The notes beneath the pieces were generated by a model. It was not told the origin of the DNA, did not search any database, and saw only the letters and a program-made list of their open reading frames with translations. A program made the translations under genes and the position numbers. Shown piece by piece: positions 1 to 11,169 of a stretch of 64,000 nucleotides of DNA. The DNA is from Symsagittifera roscoffensis (Eukaryota; Xenacoelomorpha; Acoela; Convolutidae): assembly GCF_963678635.1 (NCBI RefSeq), contig NC_087063.1:56259504-56323503 (forward strand), read 5' to 3'. Every line of letters starts with the position of its first letter. Position 1 is the stretch's first letter.

Positions 1-600
1 GTTCTTGTATTTCTTTGTGGATGTCTTGTCTGTAAGGTTACCGGTTTAGTGCCCAATTATGTAATCTGTTACAATCAAGGTGTTGTTCAAATATGGGAGG
101 GGGTTCTACAAATGTATTCCAATCTAATCGTAAAGGTATATAAGTGGTTAATAGTTCACGATGTCAATCGTCTAAAATTAAAGAGAAACTTAGGGAAAAA
201 AGAGTGGTCGGTGTTTGACCTGTTATTGAAGTTGTTGATGAAAGTGGTAGGGTTTCTGGCAATGACAACGAGGTATCGGATGAAATATTTGTAGGTTCGT
301 TTGTGAAACTTGTTTCGCCTTGGAAGAATATTTATGAAATCTATTTTGTAAGACGGTTTTATGACGGGTATTTTGTGTTGAATTGGGTGGAGAAATAGGA
401 TTTCCACGAAATTATTCGGCAGTTGGTGTTGAACCTTAATATTCCGATGGAATACTTGGGGTATTTTGCTGAAAATTTGTTTGAAGTGATGCGAGGGTAC
501 TTTGGATTCTTTTTCTAGAAAGAACCAAAATGGTTGAAGATGCTGATGAACGTGAATTAAAACGAACTCTAGGTGTTGCAAAGTTTTTTCGGGGATGAAT
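1..600 (-). pseudogene. Decayed coding DNA, 3' region of a Gypsy family A copy
   Basis: The minus strand carries recognisable but broken reading frames. Bases 1-205 match 63816-64000: on the minus strand both give LHNxALNR followed by DIHK-like residues, with W in this copy and a stop in the other. A 141-codon minus frame is open at 156-581. The plus strand is T/G-rich, so the minus strand is A/C-rich like the coding strand of every other Gypsy copy here. Its position just downstream of the integrase C-terminus at 2230-2602 suggests a 3' ORF of the same element. I do not recognise the product. The repeat may continue beyond the left edge of the window. Confidence 0.4.
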
Positions 601-1955
601 GGTTTGTCTATCTATTGTAGATGTTAGATTTTATTTTGGCTTCGGTATCTAGTTCTACTAAGATCTTGTTGAAGTGAGGGGTAGATGTTACATGTTGGTT
701 CTTATTGTGGTTCACTTAAGGGTGATTGGCGAAAAGCTGGTATCAAAAGTTCGGAAAATGGTGCGTGTCTTTCGTCAAATGTATAGGGAGTTTCTCGAAA
801 TGAAATGAGTGTAGTTGACTGGGGTTGACTTATTTGACAAGATGTTGATGTTGATGGTAGGGATTGTTTACTAGATTTTCGATTAGCAATTCTGGATATG
901 TTTTGATATATTTTATTTTTTCGTTGTTAAACCTATATCGTGTGTACTACTCTTCTAGAAAAATGATTAGGAGGATTGATGCTAATGCGAAGGTAATTAT
1001 TGCGATTTTATGCCATTGCAATTTGTTAAAATTAAGGAAACTAGAAAGGTGAGAAAACTTACTAAAAGAACAAAGATGTCTTTCTTATTAAACAAATGTC
1101 TTAGCATTCGAAAAGTTGTTGAAATCTCGTACCTGAGGAGGTTGTCGAATTTTTTAGGAAGTTGTGGTAGGTTTTTATGAGGAAAAAGAAAAATACGAAG
1201 ACACCGCAAAAAATTATGAAAAGAAGCTGTGCTATTTTTAGAGTGTCGATGATAAAAAAATACTAAGTTGGAAATTTAAAATTGAAATTAGAAATGGAAT
1301 GAAAACTTTAAAGTGAATGGGTTGCTAAAGAAGCATTTGAAAAATGATTTGTTCATCGAAGTATTTTTTGTGGCTTGGAAACTAAATGTGGTTGGACTTT
1401 TTTTTGATTTTGACAAGTGGGTTCGGTATGGAGAGTTTTTGGTGAAAGAAAGTCTGTAGATTTGGAAATGAAATTCCTAGTTTTGTTTTTATTTATTGGA
1501 TTGTTCAGGGTTTTATGAGAAATATATCGTCTTTAGGATAAATGATCGTGTCGAAATCTGTCTGTAGGCTGATTTGATTGTTTTTTTGGAAAATTGGAGT
1601 ATAAGTTGAGACAATTTTGTTGATTTTTGTTCTGAGTGTTAGGACAGGTTGTAAAAATTGTATCAATATCTATTGAAGTTGTCAAATATAAAAGTATTGC
1701 GTGTTTTTGACCAGAAGGTCTTTCAGCTATATTTTAAGTCTATTTGAAATTTGTCGGCTAAGGATAGAGATGTTGAAATGGGTTGAAGTTTGGAAAAAAT
1801 TTGATTGGTTGAATTTGAACTAGTCAGTTCAAGATTGAGAATTGAAAATTTTATAGAAATAATTATCAAGATATGATAAACACATCTTAACTAAACAAGA
1901 TGGTTTCCGAAATTTAGCCTTTTTTAATATTTTAGATTGTGGAATGAAGGTTTTA
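601..1955. other. T/G-rich decayed DNA, no assignable gene
   Basis: The plus strand is strongly T-rich with poly-T runs. Short open frames on both strands lack recognisable motifs. By position it is probably the worn-out 3' part of the Gypsy copy that continues at 1956-2602, but no domain could be read. Confidence 0.4.
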
Positions 1956-2602
1956 TCATCTTTTCGTGGTTGATTTCTGAGACGTGATGATTGGAGTTAT
2001 TGTGATTTTTTCTTTATTTCTAATATTAAGACTTTTTTCTAGATTACGATCAATCTTTTGTTTTTGAAAAATCAGTTTTTGGGAATTTTTTTGGTATTTT
2101 TTGATATTCAATAGATTCTTTTTGGTTTGGCTGAAAAAAATTTTTGGTTTTGGGTGAAAATAATATATGATCGAATGCTTGCGTTTTTTGTTGTTCGTCA
2201 ATTTTGGGTTTTTCAACAGTATTTGGTCCTGTAAAAGATTATAATTCTGTTAATTCGCGAAGGACGTAATACTTCGGGCATTATGGTAAAAGATTGTTGC
2301 GACGTTGAAATACTTCTTTTTTGTTGGGATTGATAAGTTTATATGTAACAGCTGTGGGTTCTTCATTTTTTTGAAATGGTCATTTTCGGATAGGTTGTAA
2401 TTTTTTGGATATATATTTTTTTGAATTATAAAACTTGGTATTAAGACCTGTTCCTATTTTTAAATTTGATGGGGGTGTAAATCGTGAATTTATTCGAAGT
2501 TTAACATTTTGTCCCTGTAGTAATTTTTTAGCGATTTTCTGATAAACTTGTTAAATTTCTTATCTCGGTTTAAAATCCATTGTGTATGTGTTCCAGAGGC
2601 TA
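1956..2602 (-). pseudogene. Integrase C-terminus of the interrupted host Gypsy (family A)
   Basis: The minus strand reads through ASGTHTQWILNRDKK at the insertion point and, after a frameshift, through FTPPSNLK, ISKKLQPIRK and VTYKLINPNKKEV to NNLLP near 2290. This is the pattern of a Gypsy integrase C-terminal region (GPY/F-like part). The N-terminal part of the same integrase lies at 23220-23649. The giant element at 2603-23219 separates them, and the codons join as LKL / ASG. Stops and a frameshift occur in this part as well, so the host copy was probably already decaying. The lysine-rich frame at 1956-2216 probably continues the tail. Confidence 0.7.
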
Positions 2603-3026
2603 TGTAACAGTCGCCTACTTCAGTAACATATCAGGTTAAAGAGAAATAGGCCCCATAACAATTGGCTCAAGAGTCAGGGACACTATCTCTTGTGTTTTTC
2701 TAACTCAAACGGTCGGAGCCAATTCGATTCACTTGCGACATGAGACTAAAACCTGTGTTACAGCTTAAAGGCCATTACTAAAATACCCCCACTCTAGAAA
2801 TTAAGAACGTCCCCATGCTTAGGTCTCAAAATACCTAAAACACGCGAACGCCGTTAAAAACGCTGTAGTTCGTTTCTTCTCAGCTCTTTTTCTCGAACTT
2901 TCAGTTGTCGCGAGAAATTTGAGCATGACAGGCTCAATTGGAAAATTTTGAAAAAAACCATTTCACCCCAAAATCAAGAATAAAATTTGCTCAAGGTCAA
3001 ACTTCCAAATATGACCGGCTGGCACA
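2603..3026 (-). repeat. 3' LTR of the giant element
   Basis: It aligns with 22335-22600 and 23054-23219, sharing TGTAACAGTCGCCTAC at one end and GACCGxxTGGCxCA at the other. It is only about 424 bp. The partner LTR carries about 450 bp more between the two matching blocks (break near 2866), so one of the two has gained or lost sequence. The inner boundary follows from divergence after 3026. Confidence 0.75.
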
Positions 3027-3540
3027 TACTCCCCGGACTCAAGATCGATGTCCTCATTGCGTGTCGTCGTCTGTCAGTGATTCCCCAGGATGTTGAGTGC
3101 GTCTCAAGATACAGTGCCAGTGGTCATTTACAGTGGTCATTTGCCAGTGGTCCATGCAAAATTGTCACATTATCGCTAAACAGCAATCAAAATCTGCATG
3201 CACCTGCACCCTAAATTTCCGCTCTGCAAGCTAATGATTAAAATTTCTTTTGTCTTGTCCAATCAGAAATTTGTCATGCAGCATTTTGATTCTTATAATA
3301 GATATAGCATATTAATAACAATACTTTGGTTCGTTAAATTTTCTTCTCCGTGATCTCAGATTTCATCCGAGTTCACACTCGAGCCCCTTTTTTTCCCTCT
3401 CAAGACTCAAGAATCCGAGACTGAGCTTCCTGTTCATTTCGTGCTCCTCGTCCTTGAGGTGCTTCCTCATCGCCGGAGTTGATCACGATCTCTTCCCAAG
3501 CCTTTAGTTGCTCGTAGGTTCGCATCCACTGCCTCTGCTC
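3027..3540 (-). other. 3' untranslated region of the giant element
   Basis: It lies between the stop of the last ORF at 3541 and the 3' LTR. Next to the LTR the minus strand reads CCGGGGAGTA, a short purine-rich stretch that could be a weak polypurine tract. A small direct repeat of CAGTGGTCATTT lies at about 3117-3155. No gene was seen. Confidence 0.5.
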
Positions 3541-4149
3541 TTACAATCTCTTCGCCTGGTTCGGCAAACCCTTCACTTTAGTTTCCCTGTTCAGGCAAAA
3601 AGAGTTATGTAAGCTCAACCTCACGTTCTTCGCTAAGTCCTCTTCCAATATTGACTCCCTCGCCTTGGTATTCTCTCTAGACACCCTACCAACTCTTTTC
3701 CAACCCGTTGTGATTGCATTACGATGTGTCAGCAAGGGCCTTTTGAAGGCTTCCGGCACTATCTCAGCCGGGAACTGTCGATAATCTTTCTGATGCTTCT
3801 TCATGTGATCCTTCGTCACCGCGTATAACCAAGACGTCGATGTCGCTCGAAACCATGGGAAAATTTTTACGCGGCCCCACACGTGCCTGACCTCCAAAGG
3901 TATAGCGAATACCTTGCATGCAGTCTCAAACAACTCAAGCCTCCTGCTGTAATCAATAGCGTGTATCGATTCCGCTGCCGGTGCCTTCGACTGCCGATAT
4001 TTCGTCACGTTTTCCTCCATACATCGCAACGCCAGAATTGAACTCACTACCAGAAGGGTCACCTTCTGCCGATGATCGGGTAATCCGATTGACCGAACTT
4101 CCTCCACGTCCCATATCAAGCAGACGTTTGAGTGCTCCGGATACCACAC
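3541..4149 (-). pseudogene. Giant element 3' ORF, C-terminal segment (unknown function)
   Basis: An open frame of 202 codons ends at 3541, rich in Arg, Lys and Trp (for example RVKIFPWFRATSTSW). I recognise no domain. It is the last coding block before the 3' LTR, and a frame change near 4150-4370 separates it from the preceding block, so it is most likely the end of one long interrupted protein. The 74-codon overlapping frame at 3953-4177 may mark the frameshift. Confidence 0.5.
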
Positions 4150-4372
4150 CGTTTGTGCCAGACAGTGGCACGATCATTCCCCATGTTTGAGGTTGATACT
4201 CCGGAGGTTGCGTTCTCCCGAAGCTTCCAGCAGAGGTTCCAGCTCCATCATCTTTTAGTGTGTCACATCATTCTCCTCCAGGGCTGGGGTACTGATCATC
4301 AGCTTCCCGATCGTGTTTTGTCTCTCGAAGCCACTCGTGTTCTCACCTTCCAGACACCCAAAAATTCTTCCC

Positions 4373-4774
4373 TCAGATCTCACTCAAGTTATCTCTTTGT
4401 TCCCCCGGTACAGTTCCCAGGATCTTTCTCAATAGTCGGTGCGAGTGATGCGACATTCGAGCCAGGCGTACGCACTTGGGTACCGAGAAGGCTTTGTCGA
4501 TTGGTATCCTCTGGCTGGATACCTCCACCATTACCATGTGTAGTGGATAGTGGCTTCCACACAGGTTGGTCGTGACCGATCTCACTAGGGACTTCGCGTT
4601 CTCTGGTAAACTATAAGCTTCACTCACGGGAAACCCCATTTCCGCCTCAAGACCAATCTTCCACCCTCTGATGTGCTTCTGGGTTATTTGCAACGCCCCA
4701 GGCCATGAATCTAAGCTCAACGCTGTCACTAAGTGGTGCTCGGACTCCAGCATGTTCGTGTAACACTCAGCCAC
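4373..4774 (-). pseudogene. Giant element 3' ORF segment
   Basis: 133 codons on the coding strand. It contains a predicted helical stretch (TNMLESEHHLVTALSLDSW) but no known motif. It is flanked by frame breaks at about 4370 and 4775-4883, with coding composition like its neighbours. It probably belongs to the same long protein as 3541-4149 and 4883-5347. Confidence 0.45.
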
Positions 4775-4882
4775 TACCTGTACTTCACTCTTCTCCTTCT
4801 CTGTGATATCGCCAAACCAAGTGGCTAGGTCTTCCTTTTGGAAGGACTGTATTCTGACACAGGACCGTCCATCGCAAGAATG

Positions 4883-5347
4883 CTATCCACTTCCACACGT
4901 CAGATCGAGACAACTACCGGGTTCCACCTTCTTCACTGATTTATCTAGCTTGCTCATTGTTTCTTCCGACTCCTTACTATAGGGTAGGATCAGTTTGTGT
5001 ACCACATTCAGAGTTCCCAAGTCCTCATCCTTCGTTGCTGACAGTCTCACTCGCTGCGTGACTTCTTCAATCAATCTCGCATGGGGATGTGGGCACCAAA
5101 AAGGCCTCATCAACTTGCAAACCGTCCCCAAATTTGTAATCAGCATGCCGTTTCCATTTTCCAGTTTCAATTTTACCCTCTTGTTCGAGCGCGGCACGCT
5201 AAATACTTCTTGTATCTTCTCAAGTGTCAGGTTTAGGCTCGGCCTTTCCCTTTCCACTGGGTCAATCTCAATTATCTTCTCTGTCCAAAACTTCAACAGC
5301 TCTGTCACTTCATAATTCTTGTGGGCGTTCCCGGCCTCTGAATCCAA
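4883..5347 (-). pseudogene. Giant element 3' ORF segment
   Basis: 154 codons, charged, with KFWTEKIIEIDPVERE near the start and LGTVCKLMRPFWCPHPHARL in the middle. The cysteines and histidines in the latter are sparse and match no zinc-finger pattern I know. It sits in order within the long 3' coding region. Function unknown. Confidence 0.45.
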
Positions 5348-5433
5348 AAAAGGGTTGTATTATATCCCCATTACTCCAGACACATATTGATATTCTCCCC
5401 GTTTGTTGGGTTTCGACTAATCTTCAGCCAGAG

Positions 5434-6249
5434 CTAAATTACGATGCACGTCATGCCCTCTTCGAACTTCTTGTTGTAGATTCTCCGTATTTCATCAAGT
5501 TGCCCATGACTGTCTAGAGACTGTCTCGAGCCATCCTCCTTTTCGATTCCAGTACTCTGGTACACGTTCAGGATGACCGTGGAGATTCTCCTTTCCATAG
5601 TTTTACTTCCCATCGCCTTCTGATGACACGTTTGGAAAGGACACGTTCTGATGACACGTTTGGAAGGGACATGTTCTGATGACGTTCTGATGACACGTTT
5701 GGACACCTCAAGACTCTTGCTGCCCAGCTTCAATTTATCGTTTGAGGTCAACACCTCCAGCTGTATTCCCACCAAGCTCCATGCGAACATCAGCTGTCCT
5801 GTCGTTCTGACGAAAGGATTTGCCATCAATGGCAACGCGGACGAGGGTGTTCTCATCGCCTCTTCGAAATATTCCCGCAGAAAATTTTGCCAAGTTCGTT
5901 TCAGCTGGTTCCCCAACTCTAACTTGTTAATCTCGGCTTTTTGTTGGGTAGCCCAATGACAACGCTTGCGGGACACTCCACGATCAAGTTTCTTCAGGCA
6001 ATCTTCCAGTTCTTTCATGGTCTCCAGAGCCACCCACCAAGGTCGATCGGTACTCCTTGTCGCATTTCTCTCAAGAGGTTCGCTAGCCACTTGTTTCCCA
6101 GTAGCCTGATGTTGAGTCGAGAGCCATTCTTCGCCAACGTCCACCTCCCACAATTGTCCACTCGTCGAACCCCTTTTGGTGTTCGCCTTCTGAGGTCTTA
6201 AGTCCTCCTCCGTTGTCGAGCACTGCGAGACTTCCATTCCCGGCATCAC
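5434..6249 (-). pseudogene. Giant element 3' ORF segment, with local tandem repeat
   Basis: 271 open codons, the longest uninterrupted piece in this part. The middle is helical and charged (LEDCLKKLDRGVSRKRCHW, INKLELGNQLKRTWQNFLRE). At about 5625-5705 a short DNA repeat (TGATGACACGTTTGGA) recurs and encodes repeated KRVIRT units, an in-frame expansion that probably arose after insertion. No recognised domain. Confidence 0.5.
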
Positions 6250-6638
6250 CTCGGCCAGCTTCCGTGATGCGGAGCTGCCCTTTTACGCCGCTGTCTTCCA
6301 TCGCGCTAGAATCATGGGAGCCGTCTCCTTCAGATTCTTTTCTGAGACTGCGTCCGCCGAGGGACTACTTAATTCTTCTGGCTCTCTTATTTTCCGAGAC
6401 CTTATTTCTTTATTCAGGGGCGTCGCCACTGTTATCACTGATTCGACTTCTTTATCCCGGTCCGGCCTTTACAACTCTTGCCTCCCCCTTCTCGAGCCTT
6501 AAGATTTTTAATATCTTCAATCATTTTACTAGTAGTCTTATTCGTATCATTCCTTTCAACCTTAATCATTTTATCATCAGTTTTTTTGTTCAGAGTAGAG
6601 CTGGCTTTACATGCGTCATCTTTGGTCTTCTGCTCCGT
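6250..6638 (-). pseudogene. Broken linker of the giant element's 3' ORF
   Basis: No long minus frame survives here. The minus strand keeps coding-like, lysine/glutamate-rich short frames, and the sequence becomes T-rich at 6490-6600. It is probably a decayed low-complexity linker between the blocks at 5434-6249 and 6639-7127. Confidence 0.3.
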
Positions 6639-7491
6639 TTACCTCAGCTTGATCATCTTGCTCAGTAGCTCCTTTCTCGCTTTTTCGTCCATTCCGGGAT
6701 CCATCAAGACAGGTTCCCCAAACTTCACCACCGTGTTCCACAACTCTTCTTTGAAGTCCTCCAGCGTAGTCTCGCTCTTCACTCTCTGATCAAACTCGCT
6801 CAAGAACTCTCGCCACGCCTTCAGGAACACACTTTTGTTGCCTTCAAAAGCGTTCCTCTTGCTTTCTTCTGCGCTCGAGAGCTTCATCCCCATGTTAGAA
6901 GTCTCACTCGTCAAAGGCAATTCCAGATCTTTGAGAGGGGATCCCAGGGGTGGTGTGGCCGTGTTCACCCAGTCGTCTCCACTCAAGTCTTGCAGCAGCT
7001 CCTGCGTGGTGAAATCCCTTTCAGCTGTGTCCTGCTCTGGTGTATTCCATTTGTTCTCCCGCTTCACTGAGGGTCTCATCCATACTCTCCCCTTCCTGTG
7101 ACTCAGCCCGTTCTTTGTCAAGTGCATCTCTGAACCTGTTCTCTACGGGGTTGCTTCTTTTGTCTCCAGGGGTGTCCACCGATAAGGGTGAGGGTGTTGC
7201 CGGGTCCAGCTTCTTGTATTCAGTGAGGGCTACATATAAGGGACCTGCCGCAACTAGCTTCTTTTCCTCTTGTTTCTTTTCTAGCTGCTCCAATCCGTAG
7301 GGCGCTCGGTATTTTCTCGTGGCGAACCTCATTTCGTTTTTCAGAGCCAGGTGTTCCTCCTCCACGATCTTTCTTCCATCCTCCCAAATCGGCAGCTTGT
7401 TCTCCAGCTCAGCCTGCTTGAGCGTCCTCAAGAAATCCCGAACCTCGAACTTCGGGGGCGTTGAGCCTCTCATCTTTTTTGCCTGTGTCAT
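6639..7491 (-). pseudogene. Giant element 3' ORF, charged region with one frameshift
   Basis: Two minus frames overlap at 7021-7127: 7021-7491 (156 codons, starting MTQAKKMRGSTPPKFEVRDF) and 6639-7127 (162 codons). Together they look like one protein stretch broken by a frameshift. It is rich in Glu and Lys, with likely helices (LEQLEKKQEEKKL; KAWREFLSEFDQRV). No catalytic motif was seen. Confidence 0.5.
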
Positions 7492-7539
7492 CCATGAGTT
7501 TATCTTGATGTCACACGTGTGGAAATAAACTGCGGCTGA

Positions 7540-7800
7540 TTATCCAATAATCAAGGGATCCCAACCATCCGTAAACTGTTTCTGCTGTTTCTCCACAGTG
7601 GCTCTTGCGTGTAGAGGTGGGACCACCAGCGGGCTATATATCCCCAGTGTCATTCTTCTGACCATCGGGAATTCAGGGACGGTGGTGGGCAAAGTTTCTC
7701 GCTCAAATATCATCTCCAACTCCTTCTTCACCAATTCAAAACTCCCTTTCCACGCCCCGATTCTCAAGATTTCCTCCTTATCCGCTGCTAGGGGATTCAA
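7540..7800 (-). pseudogene. Giant element 3' ORF segment
   Basis: 86 codons (GSFELVKKELEMIFERE in the middle). It is separated from the next upstream block by a run of 12 C at about 7842-7853, a plausible slippage site and a likely cause of the frame break. Function unknown. Confidence 0.45.
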
Positions 7801-7898
7801 GTTCCAGAATATGGGTTAGGGCTCAATGGGACCCTCACGTTCCCCCCCCCCCCGCCCATTCTGCAGTGCAGTTGTCCCCGGAAATTGAACACCATCAG

Positions 7899-8594
7899 TT
7901 ATGGGTCCTTCACTTTCCCGAAGAGTACCGTGTCGCTCATCCCTGCCCTCAGCTCTTCCTGCCTGCACCAGTTCAGCGCCGTCCCATCTAGAACCCTTAT
8001 CAAGCTCACGTGCACCACTGAATTCCGGTATGCCGCCACGAGCGGATCAGGAAAGGCGTATGTTACCGCCGGCCCATAGATGCAGGTCACGACTTCTCCA
8101 AGCCCTCTAATCATCCCTGATAGGTCAGATCTCATGACCAAACACAGATCAGTCAAGAGAGGCATGCTTCCATTCGCCTCCTTCAACTCTTCTCTCGTCT
8201 TGGGATTTCTCTCTTCGCCCGTCAGGTATCGATTTTGCATTAAGAGATACTCCACCAGCAACGTGTTCAGCCCGGCACCGCACTTGTAGGAGTAAGTTTC
8301 TGCGCTTGTGTGAGCCTTCCCCATCGACAGCGGTTCCCCATACTTCATCAGTCGATGAAACGCCATCATTTACCCGTTGGTCAAGAGTACTAGTGTCAAG
8401 TATCCATCATTTCGGAGCGTTTCCACATCCCTACTGAACATGTAGGCCGGGCCCATTTTGAACAGATACCTGGGGTAGACCAAGTACTGGGCCAGTAAGA
8501 AGTTAATGGGCATATTCAGTAATTCCTGCACGAACGCATGGAACAACACTCTGCCCATGTACCTCCTCTCCCAACAAGGGCTTAAGACTCTCAA
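7899..8594 (-). pseudogene. Giant element 3' ORF segment with one in-frame stop
   Basis: Two open stretches (8370-8594 and 7899-8369) are in the same frame, separated only by a TAA at 8370-8372. The combined 230-residue stretch contains LLAQYLVYPRYLFKMGPAYM, ETYSYKCGAGLNTLLVEYLL and VVHVSLIRVLDGTALNW. Hydrophobic patches are present, but there is no clear membrane span and I recognise no family. Nearly full continuity suggests functional constraint until recently. Confidence 0.55.
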
Positions 8595-8648
8595 GATATC
8601 GTGGTTTTTTCTAGTCTTCAGCTCGCCCTTCGCGTGCTCCCTTCAGAA

Positions 8649-9203
8649 TCATCCAATGGTGACTTCATTTGCCGCTGTGACAAATCTTCCCACCGTCATA
8701 TCTCTGCTTTCTGCTACTTCCTGCTGCCCCTCAAGAAACTCCCATATCTGTTTGATGAGAGGTGGGGCACTCTCCCGCGTCTTGTCCGTGGCATTCTCAA
8801 GCCTTGGGGTCAGAAACGGCCACGTGCCACTTTCTTGCGTTAAACGGTACCCCATCGATTCCAATTGCTTTTCGGCCGCAGCCACATTTTTCCTTTCGTT
8901 ACGCGGTCCTCTCGGATTTCTGATGGAACTCGTGATTGTCATATCCATGCTTCGAAACCACAGGCTGGCTGTTAAGTGGCGTATTATTGGGTGATTGTCC
9001 CTTATCTCCGGATTGAACTTTAGTTGCCGAGCGAGATTCGACACTTCAAGACAGAGAACCTCATCCAGCACAATGAGAATATCCGCCAATTCGTTGAATC
9101 CTCTTAAAGCATGAGACACATCTGCCCATGCCGCTGCCAACTCCGACTTAAGAAGTCTCAAGTTTGTCGGCTCCAGCTCGCGATTGGGAGCTGCAATAAT
9201 CAT
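8649..9203 (-). pseudogene. Giant element 3' ORF segment
   Basis: 184 codons containing LKSELAAAWADVSHALRGF, ADILIVLDEVLCLEVSNLA and HPIIRHLTASLWFRSMDMTI. The block is mostly alpha-helical by composition. It directly follows, with a frame change near 9200, the block that carries the second GMND motif, so it may be part of the same fold. Function unknown. Confidence 0.5.
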
Positions 9204-9800
9204 CCGCCACGCGTTCCCAAACTACACAAACTGCATACACAAACTGCAAGGCAGGCGGCATACTCGCGTAGCCCGGGGATGTCGTAAATGACACTCTTGT
9301 CTTGGATCCAAATCGAGAAACCACAGATTGCTGCACCTCGTTCATTGCGGCGAATAAAGTCTGGATTGCTTCCCAGATTTTCTTGGGTGTTGGTGCTTCG
9401 CCTTTCAGGTGCTCCAGAAGCCCCGCCGCATGCAGAGGGTCGTTCATTCCCGTAAATAGCAGTATTTCCGTCTCGCAAGGCGTCTCCGGCTTGATCGCCA
9501 CCACAGGGTCAGCATTTGATTCAGCTCCACACCAGGCAGCAGATACACTAAGGTCTCTGGCCAAAATAGCTTCAGGGACGTCCCCTCGAAATCCGAATCC
9601 GCCACGATGATCAACCTCGCTGCTCCTGGACCCGATCGATCATACACTGCCAACGTCTTGGTCAAATGTGAGCTTCCACAGGGTTTACCATATCTCGGAT
9701 CCTCGGCCAGCTTTGAACCTCCATATGCAGCATCTGGGAGCCCCATGTCTTTCGGCTCCAGCTGCTTCTCCACCACTCTCAACTGTTCGGGAGTTGCCAC
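9148..9800 (-). pseudogene. Giant element 3' ORF, possible second SGNH-like block
   Basis: Two overlapping frames (9444-9800 and 9148-9564) join by a frameshift near 9510. The first contains ARLIIVADSDF, the second EILLFTGMNDPLHAAG and then RVSFTTSPGYASMPP. The spacing of an xDS block, a GxND block and a proline-containing block resembles the order of SGNH-hydrolase blocks, but the leading Gly of GDS is Ala and no D-x-x-H was found. This is a tentative reading. The rest has no recognised domain. Confidence 0.45.
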
Positions 9801-9806
9801 CTTGAT

Positions 9807-10373
9807 TCAGGCTATACTCATTTGATGCTTGATAGGTTCCACTATGAGTCCTGGACTCCCCAATTGCTTGAGCGGCCTATAGTTGACTTGTCCCATTATC
9901 GACTTCAGCGGGATCCCAGTTGGTGTCTCCATTGTCCTTGCTCTTGAGAAATGTGCCTCGTGGGCCTTCAACCAGTCCACACAGTGGTGTCGACTCAAGT
10001 CCTCGTGCGACACGATCTTGAGTCCCAGGATTTCTGCCAACTCCTGCCTGCAATCCAAATCCTCCAGATCCAACTCTTTTAACCTCTCTATATATTGCTT
10101 CTTGGTCGTCTCTGCCGGTGTCTCCGCCATCTTATTGTCCACCACCACCACTGAAGACACCACCGAACTTTGGGGCGTGGATGACTCCGCATCCTCGGCT
10201 TCCATCGGTGTGGATCCCGGTTGGCTGGTCCGGCTGCTCCTTGAGCTATCTGTCGAGTCGACTCTCGCTCCCAGATGGCCAGATAGGGGCCTAGTGGCAA
10301 AGAAAGGAGGTATCGGGGGTGGACCAAAGGTAAACTGGTCTGTTTCCAGCATGTCTGTTTCTAGAATGTTCAT
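9807..10373 (-). pseudogene. Giant element 3' ORF, acidic linker region
   Basis: 188 codons following the SGNH domain. A proline-rich piece (FTFGPPPIPPFF) is followed by a Ser/Thr/Val-rich stretch (SSVVSSVVVVDNK) and a helical region with KELDLEDLDCRQELAEIL and HHCVDWLKAHEAHF. It looks like a disordered linker plus a small helical domain. It is in register with the SGNH end (FQRLMNILETDM), so it belongs to the same protein. Confidence 0.55.
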
Positions 10374-10379
10374 GAGCCT

Positions 10380-10918
10380 CTGGAAGACAGCATTCAGCTA
10401 CTCTGCGCCCCTGGGCCTATCAAAATGGATGCCATCCGAGGACGCATCGTCCGGAAGGAAGCGTGCCATCATGACGGCCACGTCCAACAATCTCACGGGA
10501 AGCACGCTATTTGTTGATTCTGTCTGATTACCTCGTTAATATTGCGCAGTTTCTCATTCATCTCTCTCGCGTGGTGTTGGTCAGTGCAAACGGTGAGTAT
10601 CGCGGGATCTAGATAAATTCTCAGCTCCTCAAGAAGGCAACTCATCTTCTCGTGCAATCTCATCACCTTTCTTGACTCTCTCCTGGACACGTCATTGGTC
10701 CCCATCATCAAAGTGACCGTGTACATCTTCACCATGTCTAACATCTCCAGGGACGCCAACATCTGCTGTGACTGGATTCGTGTCAGTTCTCGTATCAGGC
10801 TGTCCCCTACAATCAAGTGGACCGCACCTTCTGGTCTTCTTGGCTGAGTGAAGTACTCAGCCCAAGCCGCGTCATTGAAGCAATCCCTCCTTGGCCGATG
10901 TGCCGTTGTCCAGTCCAT
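10380..10918 (-). pseudogene. SGNH/GDSL-type hydrolase domain of the giant element's 3' ORF
   Basis: The open frame at 10493-10918 shows IVGDSLIREL (catalytic Ser block, Ser codon near 10800) and TLMMGTNDVSR (Gly/Asn block, Asn near 10696). After a frameshift near 10493-10510 another minus frame continues with SSDGIHFDRPRG (about 10414-10450), which supplies the D-x-x-H pair. All four SGNH signature elements are therefore visible in the right order and roughly the usual spacing for such esterases. The family hydrolyses ester bonds in lipids or carbohydrates; the substrate here cannot be told. Esterase domains are known in some CR1-type non-LTR elements, but they are not standard in Gypsy. The frameshift and a TAG after RPRGAE inactivate this copy. 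Confidence 0.7.
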
Positions 10919-11169
10919 GCGGTTGTGCCTGTGAAACGCACCATCCGTGTTCTTCTTATAGCTGGCGATTATTACACTCCTGACTGGATGGTATCTCCAG
11001 GTGGGAGATCGCTCTTCTCGTATTGAGTCGTCACGAGTCCTCGACTACAACCGATCATGTAGCTCCTTGAAACGCGATGAACTGGCGCCGATTTGGCTAA
11101 GCCTAGGGGTTCAACTGGGAGTGTATTCCGGGAGCGTGACCTCCATCAATGGCCGTATTGGTTGCGTAT

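Noticed and set aside
820-870. GVDLFDKM-like word on the plus strand, resembling a piggyBac transposase motif
   Set aside because: A single short word with no upstream DDE motifs. The surrounding coding signal is on the minus strand and Gypsy-like.
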